Source: JANQIV01 sp050117315
GTDB taxonomy: Bacteria; Bacteroidota; Ignavibacteria; Ignavibacteriales; Melioribacteraceae
DNA length: 31,701 bases
Direction of reading: 5' to 3'
Assembly (NCBI GenBank): GCA_050117315.1
Contig: JASFMY010000076.1
Span: 1 to 31,701 of the forward strand
Shown in pieces: positions 8,186-17,477 of the stretch. How positions within the stretch are numbered: position 1 is the first letter of the stretch; the number at the start of each line of letters is the position of its first letter. Under the pieces are notes generated by a model. It was given only the letters and a program-made list of their open reading frames with translations. It was not told the origin of the DNA and ran no database searches. The translations under genes were made by a program, and so were the position numbers.

Positions 8186-8337
8186 GTTTTTATTATTGTG
8201 ATATAAAATACATTTTAAGAAACATGTGAATGTAATCAATTATTAAATGAAATTAATAATTTATATTGCTGCTAAGCTTATTTGTTACTCAATTAAAGAA
8301 TCACACACTCCTAAGTTACTCCTTACAGGCTAAAGAT

Positions 8338-8363
8338 AAAAATCCGGCGAAAGCCGGATTTTT
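8338..8363 (-). terminator. Terminator of the gltB-gltD unit (bidirectional)
   Basis: AAAAATCCGGC (8338-8348) pairs perfectly over 11 bp with 8353-8363 around a 4-nt loop. The T-rich 3' end on the minus strand lies about 30 nt past the gltD stop. The symmetric A/T tracts let it act on either strand. It separates the nitrogen genes from the SDR-arginine deiminase block. Confidence 0.8.
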
Positions 8364-8392
8364 ATAGAAATATGAAATTTATCTGGTTTGTT

Positions 8393-9826
8393 TTAACGGT
8401 ATGAAGTTAAGTAATCATTAACGTACCGGGCAGTTGCACGACCTTCATTTATAGCCCATACTACAAGTGACTGCCCTCTGCGTGAATCACCGGCGGCAAA
8501 AACTCCGGGAACGTTCGTCATATTGTTGTCGTCTGTTTTGATGTTGCCTCTTTCATTTGCTTCAACTCCAAACCCGGTAAACAATTTATTTTTTTTAGGG
8601 CCGGTAAAACCAAGCGCTAATAAAACCAGGTCTGCTTCAATCTCAAATTCAGTGTTCGGCATTTCAATCATTTTGGGCCTGCCGTCACCGGATTCTTTTT
8701 TAACGAACTCAACTCTCACGGCATGGAGTTTTTTAACGGAACCCTTTTCACCTGAAAAACTTTTTGTAAGAATACCGTAATCTCTTTCACAGCCTTCTTC
8801 ATGTGAAGTAGATGTCCTTTCAATAAAAGCCCATTGAGGCCAGGGATTATCCGGGGTTCTTTGCTTCGGCGGTTTTGAGAGCAGTTCAAAATTTTTAACC
8901 GAAGCCGCCCCCTGTCTTATTGAAGTGCCTACACAGTCCGAGCCGGTGTCGCCGCCGCCAAGCACTACTACTTTTTTGTTTTTTGCAGAAATATTATTCT
9001 TGCTGCCGTTAGCGCCTTTTCTTACAGCTTCATTTTGCTGTGATAAAAATTCCATCGCAAAATGTATTCCGTTTAAGTGTCTTCCTTCAATTTTCAGATC
9101 CCTTCCTTCTTCAGCGCCTATAGCCAGAACGACGGCATCAAATTTATCTTTAATATCTTGCGGGTCTATATCTTCGCCAATGTTAACGCTTGTGAAAAAT
9201 TCGACCCCTTCTTTTTTCATTAAGTTTGCTCTTCTTTCAACGATACGTTTTTCCATTTTAAAGTCCGGAATACCGACTGAAAGAAGTCCGCCCACAACTT
9301 CGTTTTTTTCAAACACGGTTACACTATGGCCTTGCTTATTTAGCTGGTCGGCACAAGCTAGGCCTGCCGGGCCGGAGCCTATAACAGCTATTTTTTTACC
9401 CGTTCTGTTTTCCGGTACCTTAGGTTTTACCCAGCCTTTTTCATAAGCTTTTTCTATTATTGCAACTTCTATATTTTTGATAGTTACAGCATCGTTATTT
9501 ATTGAAAGTGTACAAGAGTTTTCACACGGCGCAGGGCAAACCCTCCCGGTAAATTCAGGGAAGTTATTTGTTTTCGACAATCTTTGATAAGCTTCAAACC
9601 ATCTGTTTTTATAAACCAGGTCGTTCCAATCCGGGATGATATTATCAACCGGGCAGCCCGACTGGCAAAACGGGATTCCGCAATCCATGCATCTTGATGC
9701 CTGGGTTTGAAGTTCTGCATCTTTATCAATCTTTATAAACTCTTTCCAATGTTTAATCCTGCTTTTAACGGATTCCTTTTTGAAATCCGCTCTTTTATGT
9801 TTTATAAATCCTTTTATGTCGCCCAT
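8393..9826 (-). CDS. gltD: Glutamate synthase (NADPH) small subunit
   Basis: The beta subunit of NADPH-GOGAT (477 aa) takes electrons from NADPH via FAD and passes them through [4Fe-4S] clusters to GltB. The N-terminal cysteine-rich domain has C46, C49, C54, C58 and then C97, C101, C105. The FAD site is IAVIGSGPAGLACADQL (about 146-162), and the nucleotide-binding motif VVVLGGGDTGSDC lies near 287. The C terminus carries the family's GVFAAGDSRRGQSLVVWA. Its ATG directly follows the gltB TAA with no gap, so the subunits are translationally coupled. A terminator lies about 30 nt downstream. Length and motifs are typical. Confidence 0.97.
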   Translation of the reverse strand: MGDIKGFIKHKRADFKKESVKSRIKHWKEFIKIDKDAELQTQASRCMDCGIPFCQSGCPVDNIIPDWNDLVYKNRWFEAYQRLSKTNNFPEFTGRVCPAPCENSCTLSINNDAVTIKNIEVAIIEKAYEKGWVKPKVPENRTGKKIAVIGSGPAGLACADQLNKQGHSVTVFEKNEVVGGLLSVGIPDFKMEKRIVERRANLMKKEGVEFFTSVNIGEDIDPQDIKDKFDAVVLAIGAEEGRDLKIEGRHLNGIHFAMEFLSQQNEAVRKGANGSKNNISAKNKKVVVLGGGDTGSDCVGTSIRQGAASVKNFELLSKPPKQRTPDNPWPQWAFIERTSTSHEEGCERDYGILTKSFSGEKGSVKKLHAVRVEFVKKESGDGRPKMIEMPNTEFEIEADLVLLALGFTGPKKNKLFTGFGVEANERGNIKTDDNNMTNVPGVFAAGDSRRGQSLVVWAINEGRATARYVNDYLTSYR

Positions 9827-12800
9827 TTAGTTCACATAATTTTTTGTTGATTGAAAAAACGAATCTTTAATCTTGTTTATGTTTTTTTTAATTGATTTAT
9901 CAACGGAATTTTCTGCCTCAAGAACTTTCCTGTAATCAGTCGGGAATACTTTTACAAAATGTTTTACTTCTATTTCCCAGTTGTTAAGTATTTTTTCAGC
10001 CACACGGCTTTGCGTATAAGCGTAGTGTTTTTCGATTAACGACTTCACTTCTTTAATATCGTCATTATCTTCAAGGTTATAAAGCTCAACCATTTCAGTA
10101 TTGCATTTGCTGGTGAATACTTTTCTAAAATCGTAAACATATGCGATACCACCGCTCATACCGGCGGCAAAATTTCTGCCTACATCGCCGAGCACAACTA
10201 CTCTTCCGCCGGTCATGTATTCACAGCCGTGATCGCCGATTCCTTCTACTACGGCATTTGCACCGCTGTTACGTACCGCAAATCTTTCGCCGGCTATTCC
10301 GTTGAAAAATGCTTCTCCTCTTATGGCGCCGTACAATGCAACATTCCCAACAATTATATTTTCTTCTGCTTTTAGTTTTGAATCTTCTTTAAGGCTTACA
10401 ATTATCTTTCCGCCGGAAAGTCCTTTGCCTATATAGTCGTTGGAATCACCTTCAAGATGGAATGTAACTCCCTGCGATAAAAAAGCGCCGAAGCTTTGCC
10501 CGGCAGAGCCTTCAAAACTTACGTTGATTGTGTCGTCCTGCAAACCTTCCATTCCGTATTTGCTTGCGATGACCGAACTCAACTGCGTCCCTGTAGCCCT
10601 ATCGGTGTTTTTTATGGGATAACTGAAATAAGCCGGTTTTGATTTTGATATTGCCTTTTTACAAAGGTCAATAATCTTCTTATCAATAACATCGTCAATT
10701 TTGTGCACTTGTTTTTCGGTATTGTATAAAGGTTTTTTATACGGCGTATCAGGTCTATGTAATAAGTTTGTTAAGTCAACCATTTCAGCTTTCCAGTTCC
10801 CGGTATTTCTTTTCTGTTTTAAGAATTCCGTTTTACCGATAAGTTCGTCAAGCCTTCTTACACCAAGCTGAGCCATTATTTCTCTCACTTCGTCGGCAAT
10901 AAACTTGAAGTAATTTATAACATGATCCGGCTGGCCTTTAAATAACCTTCTTAAATTTTCATCCTGTGTTGCAACGCCTACGGAACAAGTATTAAGGTGA
11001 CATTTACGGAGCATAACACAACCCATTGTAATTAAAGGAGCGGTAGCAAAACCGAACTCATCAGCACCAAGCATGGCGGCTATTACTACGTCCCTTCCGT
11101 TTTTCAACTGTCCGTCAGCCTGTAATTTTACACGCCGCCTTAAATCATTCATAACCAATACTTGTTGAGTTTCAGCCAATCCTAGTTCAAGCGGAAGCCC
11201 GGCATGTTTGATTGATGTCTGCGGTGAAGCCCCGGTTCCTCCCTCGTAGCCGCTAATTAATATGTGGTCTGCTTTTCCTTTTGCAACACCGGCGGCAATA
11301 GTACCCACTCCAACCTCCGAAACTAGTTTAACGCTTATATTGGCTTTGGGATTAGAGTTTTTCAAATCATAAATCAATTGCGCCAGATCTTCTATGGAAT
11401 AAATATCGTGGTGAGGCGGCGGCGATATCAAACCAACCCCCGGAGTTGTGTATCTTGTTTTGGCAATTTCTTTGCTGACTTTATGACCCGGCAGTTGACC
11501 GCCTTCTCCGGGCTTTGCGCCCTGGGCCATTTTAATTTGTATCTGATCCGCATGAACAAGATATTCAATCGTAACACCGAAGCGGCCCTGAGCAACCTGT
11601 TTTATCCTGCTGTTTTTGATATTACCATATTCATCAATTCTAAACCTGTTTGCATCTTCGCCTCCCTCGCCTGTGTTGGAAAATCCGCCGATTTTATTCA
11701 TTGCAACCGCGAGGGTTTCATGAGCTTCTTTGGATATTGAACCGTAACTCATTGCACCCGTGGCAAATCTTTTCAAGATATTTTCCGCGGGTTCAACTTC
11801 TTCAATTGGTATAGGTTTCCGCTCTTTAAATTCCAACAGCGACCTTATTGTTGAGAAACCTTTGTTTGCTTTATTAATTCTGGCGGAAAACTTTTTATAT
11901 ATTTCATAATTGTTTGTCCTAACTGCATGCTGAAGCAATGCAATTGTTTCACTGTTCCACTGGTGAAACTCCTGCCCTGCCCTTACTTTATAGTAACCGC
12001 CTTCACCAAGCATGTTGAAATCTTCTATATCATCAAAGGCCCTGTCGTGTCTCTGGAGAGTTTCCCTTGCTACTTCTTTTAATCCTATTCCTCCGATTCT
12101 CGAAGGGGTTGAAGTAAAGTATTCGTTGATAAATTGAGCATTCAAACCAAGGGCTTCAAATATTTGTGCTCCGCAATAAGATTGAATTGTCGAGATTCCC
12201 ATTTTGGAGATAATTTTATATAGACCTTTTTTAACGGCTTTCAAGTAATTATTTACCGCTTTGCTATAGCCAAGCTCCTTGCTGTAGTTGTCTTTGGTGA
12301 TTTCATTTTTAATCGTATCAAATACAAGGTAAGGGTTAATTGCATTTGTACCGTAACCAATTAGCACGGCCAGGTGGTGTACTTCCCTTGCTTCACCGGT
12401 TTCCAAAATTATGCTTACTCTTGTTCTTGTCCCCTTTCTAATTAGGTGCTGGTGCAGTCCCGAACATGCAAGCAGCGACGGTATAGGCGCTTTGTTTTTG
12501 TTTAAGCCTCTATCGGATAAAATAATTAAAGTGTATCCCTGTGAAATAGCATTATCTACATTTGTAAATAATGCGTTTAATCCCTGCTTAAGTCCGAGCT
12601 CGCCAAAATGCCTGTCGAACAATATCGGTATGGTTATAGGCTTAAGCCCGTTCCGGTTTATCTTTTTAATTTTTTGAAAATCCTCGTTGGATACTACGGG
12701 GCTGTCTAATCTTAGCCTGTTGCAGTGTTCTGAAGTCTCATCCAGAATATTTAGTTCAGTGCCAAGTAATACTTCGCTCGACATAATTATCTCTTCACGG

Positions 12801-14407
12801 ATAGCATCAATCGGCGGATTGGTAACCTGTGCAAATAGCTGTTTGAAATAGTTAAACAATAGCTGGGGTTTTTCACTTAAAACAGCTATAGGGTTATCTG
12901 CTCCCATTGCACCAATGGCTTCTTTACTTTCTTCAACCATAGGTTTAATCAACATATTGATGTCTTCAATCGTATAGCCGAAAGCTTTTTGTTTAGTGAA
13001 TAACTCCGATGCGTCTATTTCTTTGCTTTCGTTTACTTCAGGTAAAGAATTTATATCAACTAATTTTTCTTTCAACCATGACTTGTACGGTTTTTGGTTA
13101 AAAAGTTTTTCTTTGATTTCGGAATCATGTATGATCCTTCCTTCTTCGGTATCAACCAAAAATATTTTACCCGGCTGAAGCCTTCCTTTTTCAATTACAT
13201 TTTGTTCGTCTATATCCAGCGCACCGGTTTCCGACGACATTATTACACGGTCATCACCGGTAACCCAGTATCTTGAAGGCCGCAATCCGTTTCTATCAAG
13301 TATTGAACCTATATATCTTCCGTCACAAAATGAAATTGTAGCCGGACCGTCCCAAGGTTCCATTAAACAAGAATGGTATTGATAGAAGGCTTTCTTCTGT
13401 TCGTCAATATTTTTGATCCCGGTAAATGCTTCGGGTATCATCATCATAATTGCATGAGGCAAGGATCTACCGCCAAATACAAGCATTTCAAGCGCATTAT
13501 CGAAAGCAGCGGAATCACTTTTACTCGGCGCAATAACCGGGAATATTTTTCGCATATCTCTTCCGAACAATTCGCTTTCAAAAAGTTTTTCACGAACATT
13601 AAATGCGTTTGCATTACCTCTTAAGGTGTTTATCTCGCCGTTATGTGCAATCATTCTGAAAGGATGCGCCAGTGCCCATGTAGGGAACGTATTTGTGCTG
13701 TAACGGGAATGTACCAATGCCAGAGCGGAATTAAAATCTTTTGATTGAAGGTCGGGGAAAAATACATTCAATTGTTCGGCTTTTAACTGGCCTTTGTAAA
13801 CAAGCACTTTTGACGATAAGCTGCATATATAAAAATAATTCTTCTGGGAAATATCAAGCTTCTTAATTTCATTACCCATTCTTTTGCGGATTATAAAAAG
13901 CTTGCGTTCAAAATCTTTTAATTTAGTAGTGCTTCCTTTACCGATTACAATTTGTTTGAATACAGGCATTACCGATCTTGCAACCCGCCCAATGCTTTCT
14001 TCAGCAACAGGCACGTCCCTAAAGCCGAGGAAATACTGGCCTTCGTCATTTATTACATGTTCAAATAAATTTTCAATAATGTATCTGTCTTCAGGAATTG
14101 TAGGGAGAAATATTAAACCTACACCATATTCTTTCGGCAACGGTAAGTCGATTTCCCTTTTTTCGCATTCTATCCTGAAAAATAGGTCCGGTATTTGCGT
14201 CAAAATCCCGGCACCGTCACCTGTGTCGGGATCACTCCCGGTAGCACCGCGGTGCTTAAGGTTCTCCAATACTTCGATACCGTCTCTAATTATTTCGTGA
14301 GATTTTTCACCTTTAATATTTGCAACAAAACCGACTCCGCAACTATCATGTTCAAACTCCGGTAGATACAATCCTGTCTTTGCATGCGTGTAAGCATTAT
14401 TTCCCAT
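9827..14407 (-). CDS. gltB: Glutamate synthase (NADPH) large subunit
   Basis: The alpha subunit of GOGAT (1526 aa) makes two glutamates from glutamine and 2-oxoglutarate. The class-II glutamine amidotransferase domain starts at C23 (EHDSCGVGFVANIKG). The 22-residue leader before it is the propeptide normally removed to expose the catalytic Cys. Central and FMN-binding synthase domains follow (GAMSYGSISKEAHETLA; KPGEGGQLPG). A 3Fe-4S site lies near residue 1130 (CVMLRKCHLNTCSVG), and a GXGXG beta-helix is at the C terminus. Together with gltD, Amt and P-II on the same strand it forms an ammonium-assimilation block. Glutamine synthetase is not in the window. The start has an AGGA 9 nt upstream. 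Confidence 0.98.
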   Translation of the reverse strand: MGNNAYTHAKTGLYLPEFEHDSCGVGFVANIKGEKSHEIIRDGIEVLENLKHRGATGSDPDTGDGAGILTQIPDLFFRIECEKREIDLPLPKEYGVGLIFLPTIPEDRYIIENLFEHVINDEGQYFLGFRDVPVAEESIGRVARSVMPVFKQIVIGKGSTTKLKDFERKLFIIRKRMGNEIKKLDISQKNYFYICSLSSKVLVYKGQLKAEQLNVFFPDLQSKDFNSALALVHSRYSTNTFPTWALAHPFRMIAHNGEINTLRGNANAFNVREKLFESELFGRDMRKIFPVIAPSKSDSAAFDNALEMLVFGGRSLPHAIMMMIPEAFTGIKNIDEQKKAFYQYHSCLMEPWDGPATISFCDGRYIGSILDRNGLRPSRYWVTGDDRVIMSSETGALDIDEQNVIEKGRLQPGKIFLVDTEEGRIIHDSEIKEKLFNQKPYKSWLKEKLVDINSLPEVNESKEIDASELFTKQKAFGYTIEDINMLIKPMVEESKEAIGAMGADNPIAVLSEKPQLLFNYFKQLFAQVTNPPIDAIREEIIMSSEVLLGTELNILDETSEHCNRLRLDSPVVSNEDFQKIKKINRNGLKPITIPILFDRHFGELGLKQGLNALFTNVDNAISQGYTLIILSDRGLNKNKAPIPSLLACSGLHQHLIRKGTRTRVSIILETGEAREVHHLAVLIGYGTNAINPYLVFDTIKNEITKDNYSKELGYSKAVNNYLKAVKKGLYKIISKMGISTIQSYCGAQIFEALGLNAQFINEYFTSTPSRIGGIGLKEVARETLQRHDRAFDDIEDFNMLGEGGYYKVRAGQEFHQWNSETIALLQHAVRTNNYEIYKKFSARINKANKGFSTIRSLLEFKERKPIPIEEVEPAENILKRFATGAMSYGSISKEAHETLAVAMNKIGGFSNTGEGGEDANRFRIDEYGNIKNSRIKQVAQGRFGVTIEYLVHADQIQIKMAQGAKPGEGGQLPGHKVSKEIAKTRYTTPGVGLISPPPHHDIYSIEDLAQLIYDLKNSNPKANISVKLVSEVGVGTIAAGVAKGKADHILISGYEGGTGASPQTSIKHAGLPLELGLAETQQVLVMNDLRRRVKLQADGQLKNGRDVVIAAMLGADEFGFATAPLITMGCVMLRKCHLNTCSVGVATQDENLRRLFKGQPDHVINYFKFIADEVREIMAQLGVRRLDELIGKTEFLKQKRNTGNWKAEMVDLTNLLHRPDTPYKKPLYNTEKQVHKIDDVIDKKIIDLCKKAISKSKPAYFSYPIKNTDRATGTQLSSVIASKYGMEGLQDDTINVSFEGSAGQSFGAFLSQGVTFHLEGDSNDYIGKGLSGGKIIVSLKEDSKLKAEENIIVGNVALYGAIRGEAFFNGIAGERFAVRNSGANAVVEGIGDHGCEYMTGGRVVVLGDVGRNFAAGMSGGIAYVYDFRKVFTSKCNTEMVELYNLEDNDDIKEVKSLIEKHYAYTQSRVAEKILNNWEIEVKHFVKVFPTDYRKVLEAENSVDKSIKKNINKIKDSFFQSTKNYVN

Positions 14408-14453
14408 TATATATCCTATAATTATTCGCTAATAATGTTGCATGAACTTCTAA

Positions 14454-14482
14454 CAAATTTATTGCTGTTAAAAGTTTGCAAA
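14454..14482 (-). promoter_or_regulatory. Possible Bacteroidota-type promoter of gltB
   Basis: On the minus strand TAAATTTG (14461-14454) fits the TAnnTTTG -7 element, and TTTG (14482-14479) lies 17 nt upstream. That spacer is shorter than the 20-21 nt in the two better promoters of this window, so the call is tentative. It would give a 5' leader of about 40 nt before gltB. Confidence 0.35.
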
Positions 14483-14639
14483 CCGAAATTACCACTAAGG
14501 TCTTTAGTTGGGTTTTTATTCGGATGCTAATTTTTTAAGGGATTACCTAAAATCAGCATTATTAAGTTAGTGTAAAATAAAAATTAATGGATAAAAATCA
14601 AGAGATTAAGGTTAAGTTTTTATTGTTTGATTATGAGAT

Positions 14640-14681
14640 GCGGGATAATTAATGGGGAGGAGTGCGTATTAATTATCCCGC
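14640..14681. repeat. 14-bp-stem hairpin with a G-rich loop between the porin-like gene and gltB
   Basis: GCGGGATAATTAAT (14640-14653) is a perfect inverted copy of 14668-14681 around a 14-nt loop GGGGAGGAGTGCGT. A second small hairpin, TAAGCA-TTTC-TGCTTA, lies at 14687-14702. Neither has a U-tract, so these are not ordinary terminators, though they may block 3' decay of the outer-membrane protein mRNA. The rest of the 328-bp gap 14408-14735 holds only the possible gltB promoter. Confidence 0.5.
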
Positions 14682-14735
14682 GTAATTAAGCATTTCTGCT
14701 TAGCTTATAGGGTTTTTACCACATGAAAAAAATCT

Positions 14736-15389
14736 TTATAAAGAGAACCCTACCACAACAAAGAACTGTTCGGCATCCGGGTTAAGTACAATTGCCCCGG
14801 AGACCGGTATAGTTAATTCATCTGAAATTTTCACCTCTTTTGAGGTTGAGAGCCCTACATTAACAACCTGCATTTCCGTATCAGACGAATGCCAACCGTC
14901 TCCTATACCGAAAAATACACTGAAGTTAGGGAATGAGTATCCTACTTCAAAGTATTTGTCATCACCTACAGTACCTGCACCGGGAGCTTCGTTTACAATG
15001 TAATTTGCAGAAAGGCTTAATCCTTCTATTTCATAGCCAAGATTCAACTCAATACCATGAGCTCCGGCAGTATCGGAAAGATCAAACCAGTCAGTACCCG
15101 GGTAGTAATAATCGTACACCCCGATTGTTAAACCTATGTCTGTTGAAACGGATGCATAAAGGTCCATTTCCTGGAAATCATCGCCATAAGTAACAGAGCC
15201 CCATGCACCGGCCGAAAATACTCCTTCTGTAAAATCAACCCACGGCTGAACTGCCGGACCGCTACCGTATTTAACACCTCTCCAAATGTACTGGGTGTAA
15301 ATATCTGTACCAACCGACCACTGAGCATTTGTAGCTACCGTCGTTAGTATTAATAAAATAAAAATAGATATGGTTTTAACTCTTTTCAT
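14736..15389 (-). CDS. Outer-membrane beta-barrel protein (TorF-like)
   Basis: A 217-aa exported protein. A signal peptide (MKRVKTISIFILLILTTVAT, cleavage after NA-Q near 22) is followed by alternating amphipathic strands rich in Tyr, Gly and Trp, ending in an aromatic/hydrophobic strand (FFVVVGFSL) typical of barrels. IYTQYIWRGVKYGSGPAVQP resembles the conserved opening of the TorF/TIGR02001-like family of putative porins. It lies between amt and gltB on the same strand, so a role in getting nitrogen compounds across the outer membrane is plausible but inferred. A GAGG sequence just before the ATG supports the start. Length is within the usual range for small barrels. Confidence 0.75.
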   Translation of the reverse strand: MKRVKTISIFILLILTTVATNAQWSVGTDIYTQYIWRGVKYGSGPAVQPWVDFTEGVFSAGAWGSVTYGDDFQEMDLYASVSTDIGLTIGVYDYYYPGTDWFDLSDTAGAHGIELNLGYEIEGLSLSANYIVNEAPGAGTVGDDKYFEVGYSFPNFSVFFGIGDGWHSSDTEMQVVNVGLSTSKEVKISDELTIPVSGAIVLNPDAEQFFVVVGFSL

Positions 15390-15524
15390 TACTGGCCTCT
15401 TCTATTTAGTAATTAATTGTTTTTCTACATAAGAAGTAAAATAAATTGTTATAAACTCACTAAACTTAATTGAGAAAAAAGGAGGCATATCTTAAATTTA
15501 TTTATCCAAATTTTCTCCCCATTC

Positions 15525-15548
15525 TTAATCCGTTAATTAACGGATTAA
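15525..15548. promoter_or_regulatory. Perfect 24-bp palindrome
   Basis: The half-site TTAATCCGTTAA (15525-15536) is followed directly by its exact reverse complement at 15537-15548. It lies between the end of amt and the start of the outer-membrane protein gene, about 136 bp upstream of the latter. Perfect uninterrupted dyads of this length commonly bind dimeric regulators. No regulator can be named. Confidence 0.45.
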
Positions 15549-15575
15549 CGAATAGCCCAAAGGGAGGCCCCGGCT

Positions 15576-15597
15576 GCCGGCTCTTTTAAGAACCGGC
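15576..15597. repeat. GC-rich hairpin downstream of amt
   Basis: GCCGG (15576-15580) pairs with CCGGC (15593-15597). After one mismatch TCTT (15582-15585) pairs with AAGA (15588-15591). It sits in a short GC-rich island (about 15551-15605) about 58 bp after the amt stop on the minus strand. It has no T-run, so it may be a weak terminator, a 3'-end stabiliser or part of a repeat. Confidence 0.35.
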
Positions 15598-15654
15598 TTT
15601 CGGGTGTTATGTTAACATTCATAAATAATTTTTTATATGCCTGTACATTTTCCA

Positions 15655-16986
15655 TTAGCTATATGTACCTTTTTCAAATTCAGGATAAGCTTCCATACCG
15701 TGTTCGCCGATATCCAAACCTTCAAGTTCTTCTTCTTCGGTTACTCTTAATCCAATGGTTTTATCTATTAACTTAAACAGAATAAATGCTACAGGGAATA
15801 CCCACAAGAATGCTGATACAATACCAAGCAATTGAACACCAACTACAGATAACGAAAAACCTCCTACATCAAAAATGCCTGCAGCTAAGGTGCCCCATGC
15901 GCCGCAAACTCCGTGCACCGAAATAGCACCCACCGGATCATCAATCTTCAAAACACGTTCAAAAAAGAGCACACTTAAAACAACCAATATCCCCGCAATA
16001 AATCCAAGTACAACAGCACTCAAAGGAGATACATTCGCACATCCCGCAGTAATAGCTACCAATCCTGCAATAGCACCGTTAAAGGACATACTGGCTTCAG
16101 GTTTACCAAACTTGAACCAGGCTGTAATCATAGCACCAATTGCGCCTGCTGCTGCTGCAAGATTTGTTGTAACAGCTATTCCGGCAATATCAGTGATAGC
16201 GGCTGTTGTACTTCCCGCATTAAAACCGAACCAGCCGAACCAAAGAAGAAACGTACCTAAAGCTGCCAGCACCATGCTGTGACCGGGAATGGCTTGTGCT
16301 TTTCCTTTGCTATTGTATTTGCCTATCCTCGGGCCAAGTACTATTGCACCTGCTAAGGCCGCCCAGCCACCCACCGAGTGAACTACCGTTGACCCTGCAA
16401 AATCAATGAATCCCAATCCTTCCAGCCATCCTGAACCGTGAAACAAACTTCCCCATGCCCAGCTTCCGAAAACCGGATAAATTAACGCAGTAATAAAAAC
16501 CGAGTAAATTAAATAACCTGTGAACTTTGTCCTTTCTGCCATTGCACCAGAAACTATAGTAGCTGCAGTTGCGGCAAAAACTACCTGGAACATCCAGAAA
16601 GCCAATGTCCAGGGATCACCGTCTGTACTAAAATCGGATAGGAAAAACCCGTCTGTACCGAACCATCCGGTTGATGTTACACCAAACATAATTCCAAATC
16701 CTATTGCCCAATAACCCAATGACCCGATTGAAAAGTCCATCAGGTTCTTCATTAATATGTTTACAGTATTTTTTGCTCTTGTTAAGCCTGCTTCAAGCAA
16801 GGCAAAACCGGCCTGCATCAAAAACACAAGTACAGCACCAACAATTGTCCATACAAAGTCTGCATTTAATTGAACTGCAGAGATAGCCTCTGCATTGCCA
16901 CTTACCGTTGGGGTTTCATCTTGAGAAAAAACAAGAACCGGTATAAGAAGCACTAAAAAAAGATACTTTTTGTTTAAGAGTTTCAC
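15655..16986 (-). CDS. amt: Ammonium transporter (Amt/MEP/Rh)
   Basis: An inner-membrane channel for ammonium, 443 aa from the preferred start. A cleavable-looking signal peptide (MKLLNKKYLFLVLLIPVLVF) is followed by about 11 membrane helices. The family signature FAATAATIVSGAMAERTKF and the twin pore histidines (VVHSVGGWAALAG; SVHGVCGAWGTLAAG) are present. The GTG at 16986 is preferred over the ATG at 16998 because GGAGG lies 5 nt before it, whereas the ATG has none and the ATG itself overlaps that GGAGG. It lies 86 bp after glnB, the usual glnK-amtB arrangement, so P-II very probably gates it. The C-terminal tail (EHGMEAYPEFEKGTYS) is the P-II-contact region. Confidence 0.95.
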   Translation of the reverse strand: MKLLNKKYLFLVLLIPVLVFSQDETPTVSGNAEAISAVQLNADFVWTIVGAVLVFLMQAGFALLEAGLTRAKNTVNILMKNLMDFSIGSLGYWAIGFGIMFGVTSTGWFGTDGFFLSDFSTDGDPWTLAFWMFQVVFAATAATIVSGAMAERTKFTGYLIYSVFITALIYPVFGSWAWGSLFHGSGWLEGLGFIDFAGSTVVHSVGGWAALAGAIVLGPRIGKYNSKGKAQAIPGHSMVLAALGTFLLWFGWFGFNAGSTTAAITDIAGIAVTTNLAAAAGAIGAMITAWFKFGKPEASMSFNGAIAGLVAITAGCANVSPLSAVVLGFIAGILVVLSVLFFERVLKIDDPVGAISVHGVCGAWGTLAAGIFDVGGFSLSVVGVQLLGIVSAFLWVFPVAFILFKLIDKTIGLRVTEEEELEGLDIGEHGMEAYPEFEKGTYS

Positions 16987-17072
16987 ATGATCCTCCATGT
17001 TTTTTCATATAATTAAAAATTTTAGATTCTTTTGGAAATGATAATATTTGATACTAAATAAATACTTTCCGG

Positions 17073-17411
17073 CTATATAGCACTATCACCAGATTCTTCA
17101 GTTCTGATTCTTATTGCATCTTCAACTGAAGAAACAAATATTTTACCGTCACCTGTTTTGCCCGACTTACAGCATTCAATAATTATTTTAATAATTTTCT
17201 CTGCGTTTTCATCAGTACAGAATACTTCGATCTTGGCCTTGGGTACAAATTCAATATTATACTCGGTACCCCTGTAAATTTCCTTATGTCCTTTCTGTCT
17301 GCCGTAGCCGCGCACCTCTGTAACTGTGATCCCGGCAAATCCGGCTTCTCGAAGGGTTTCATGCAACTCTTCAACCTTATGAGGTCTTATTATTGCTTCG
17401 ATTTTTTTCAT
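17073..17411 (-). CDS. glnK: Nitrogen regulatory protein P-II
   Basis: A 112-aa trimeric sensor of 2-oxoglutarate, ATP/ADP and, through uridylylation, glutamine. All landmarks are present: MKKIEAIIRPHKVEEL at the start, the T-loop with Y46 and Y51 (YRGTEYNIEFVPK), and the B-loop/C-loop (GKTGDGKIFV; AIRIRTEE). Y51 would be the uridylylation site if a GlnD is encoded elsewhere. It lies directly upstream of amt, so the GlnK paralogue name is favoured over GlnB; symbol choice rests on context only. The start has a strong AAGGAG 8 nt upstream. Confidence 0.96.
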   Translation of the reverse strand: MKKIEAIIRPHKVEELHETLREAGFAGITVTEVRGYGRQKGHKEIYRGTEYNIEFVPKAKIEVFCTDENAEKIIKIIIECCKSGKTGDGKIFVSSVEDAIRIRTEESGDSAI

Positions 17412-17477
17412 ATCACACTCCTTGATTATTTAGTTGTTTTGATTACAACGCCTGAATAATTCATATTTTAGTTCGCT

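Noticed and set aside
8186..8239. Upstream 18-residue extension of the SDR-DUF2867 protein
   Set aside because: The extension lacks family similarity, while the ATG at 8185 opens exactly on the Rossmann motif.
8925..9446. 173-codon plus-strand open frame opposite gltD
   Set aside because: Antisense shadow of a strongly conserved gene; no family resemblance and no ribosome binding site.
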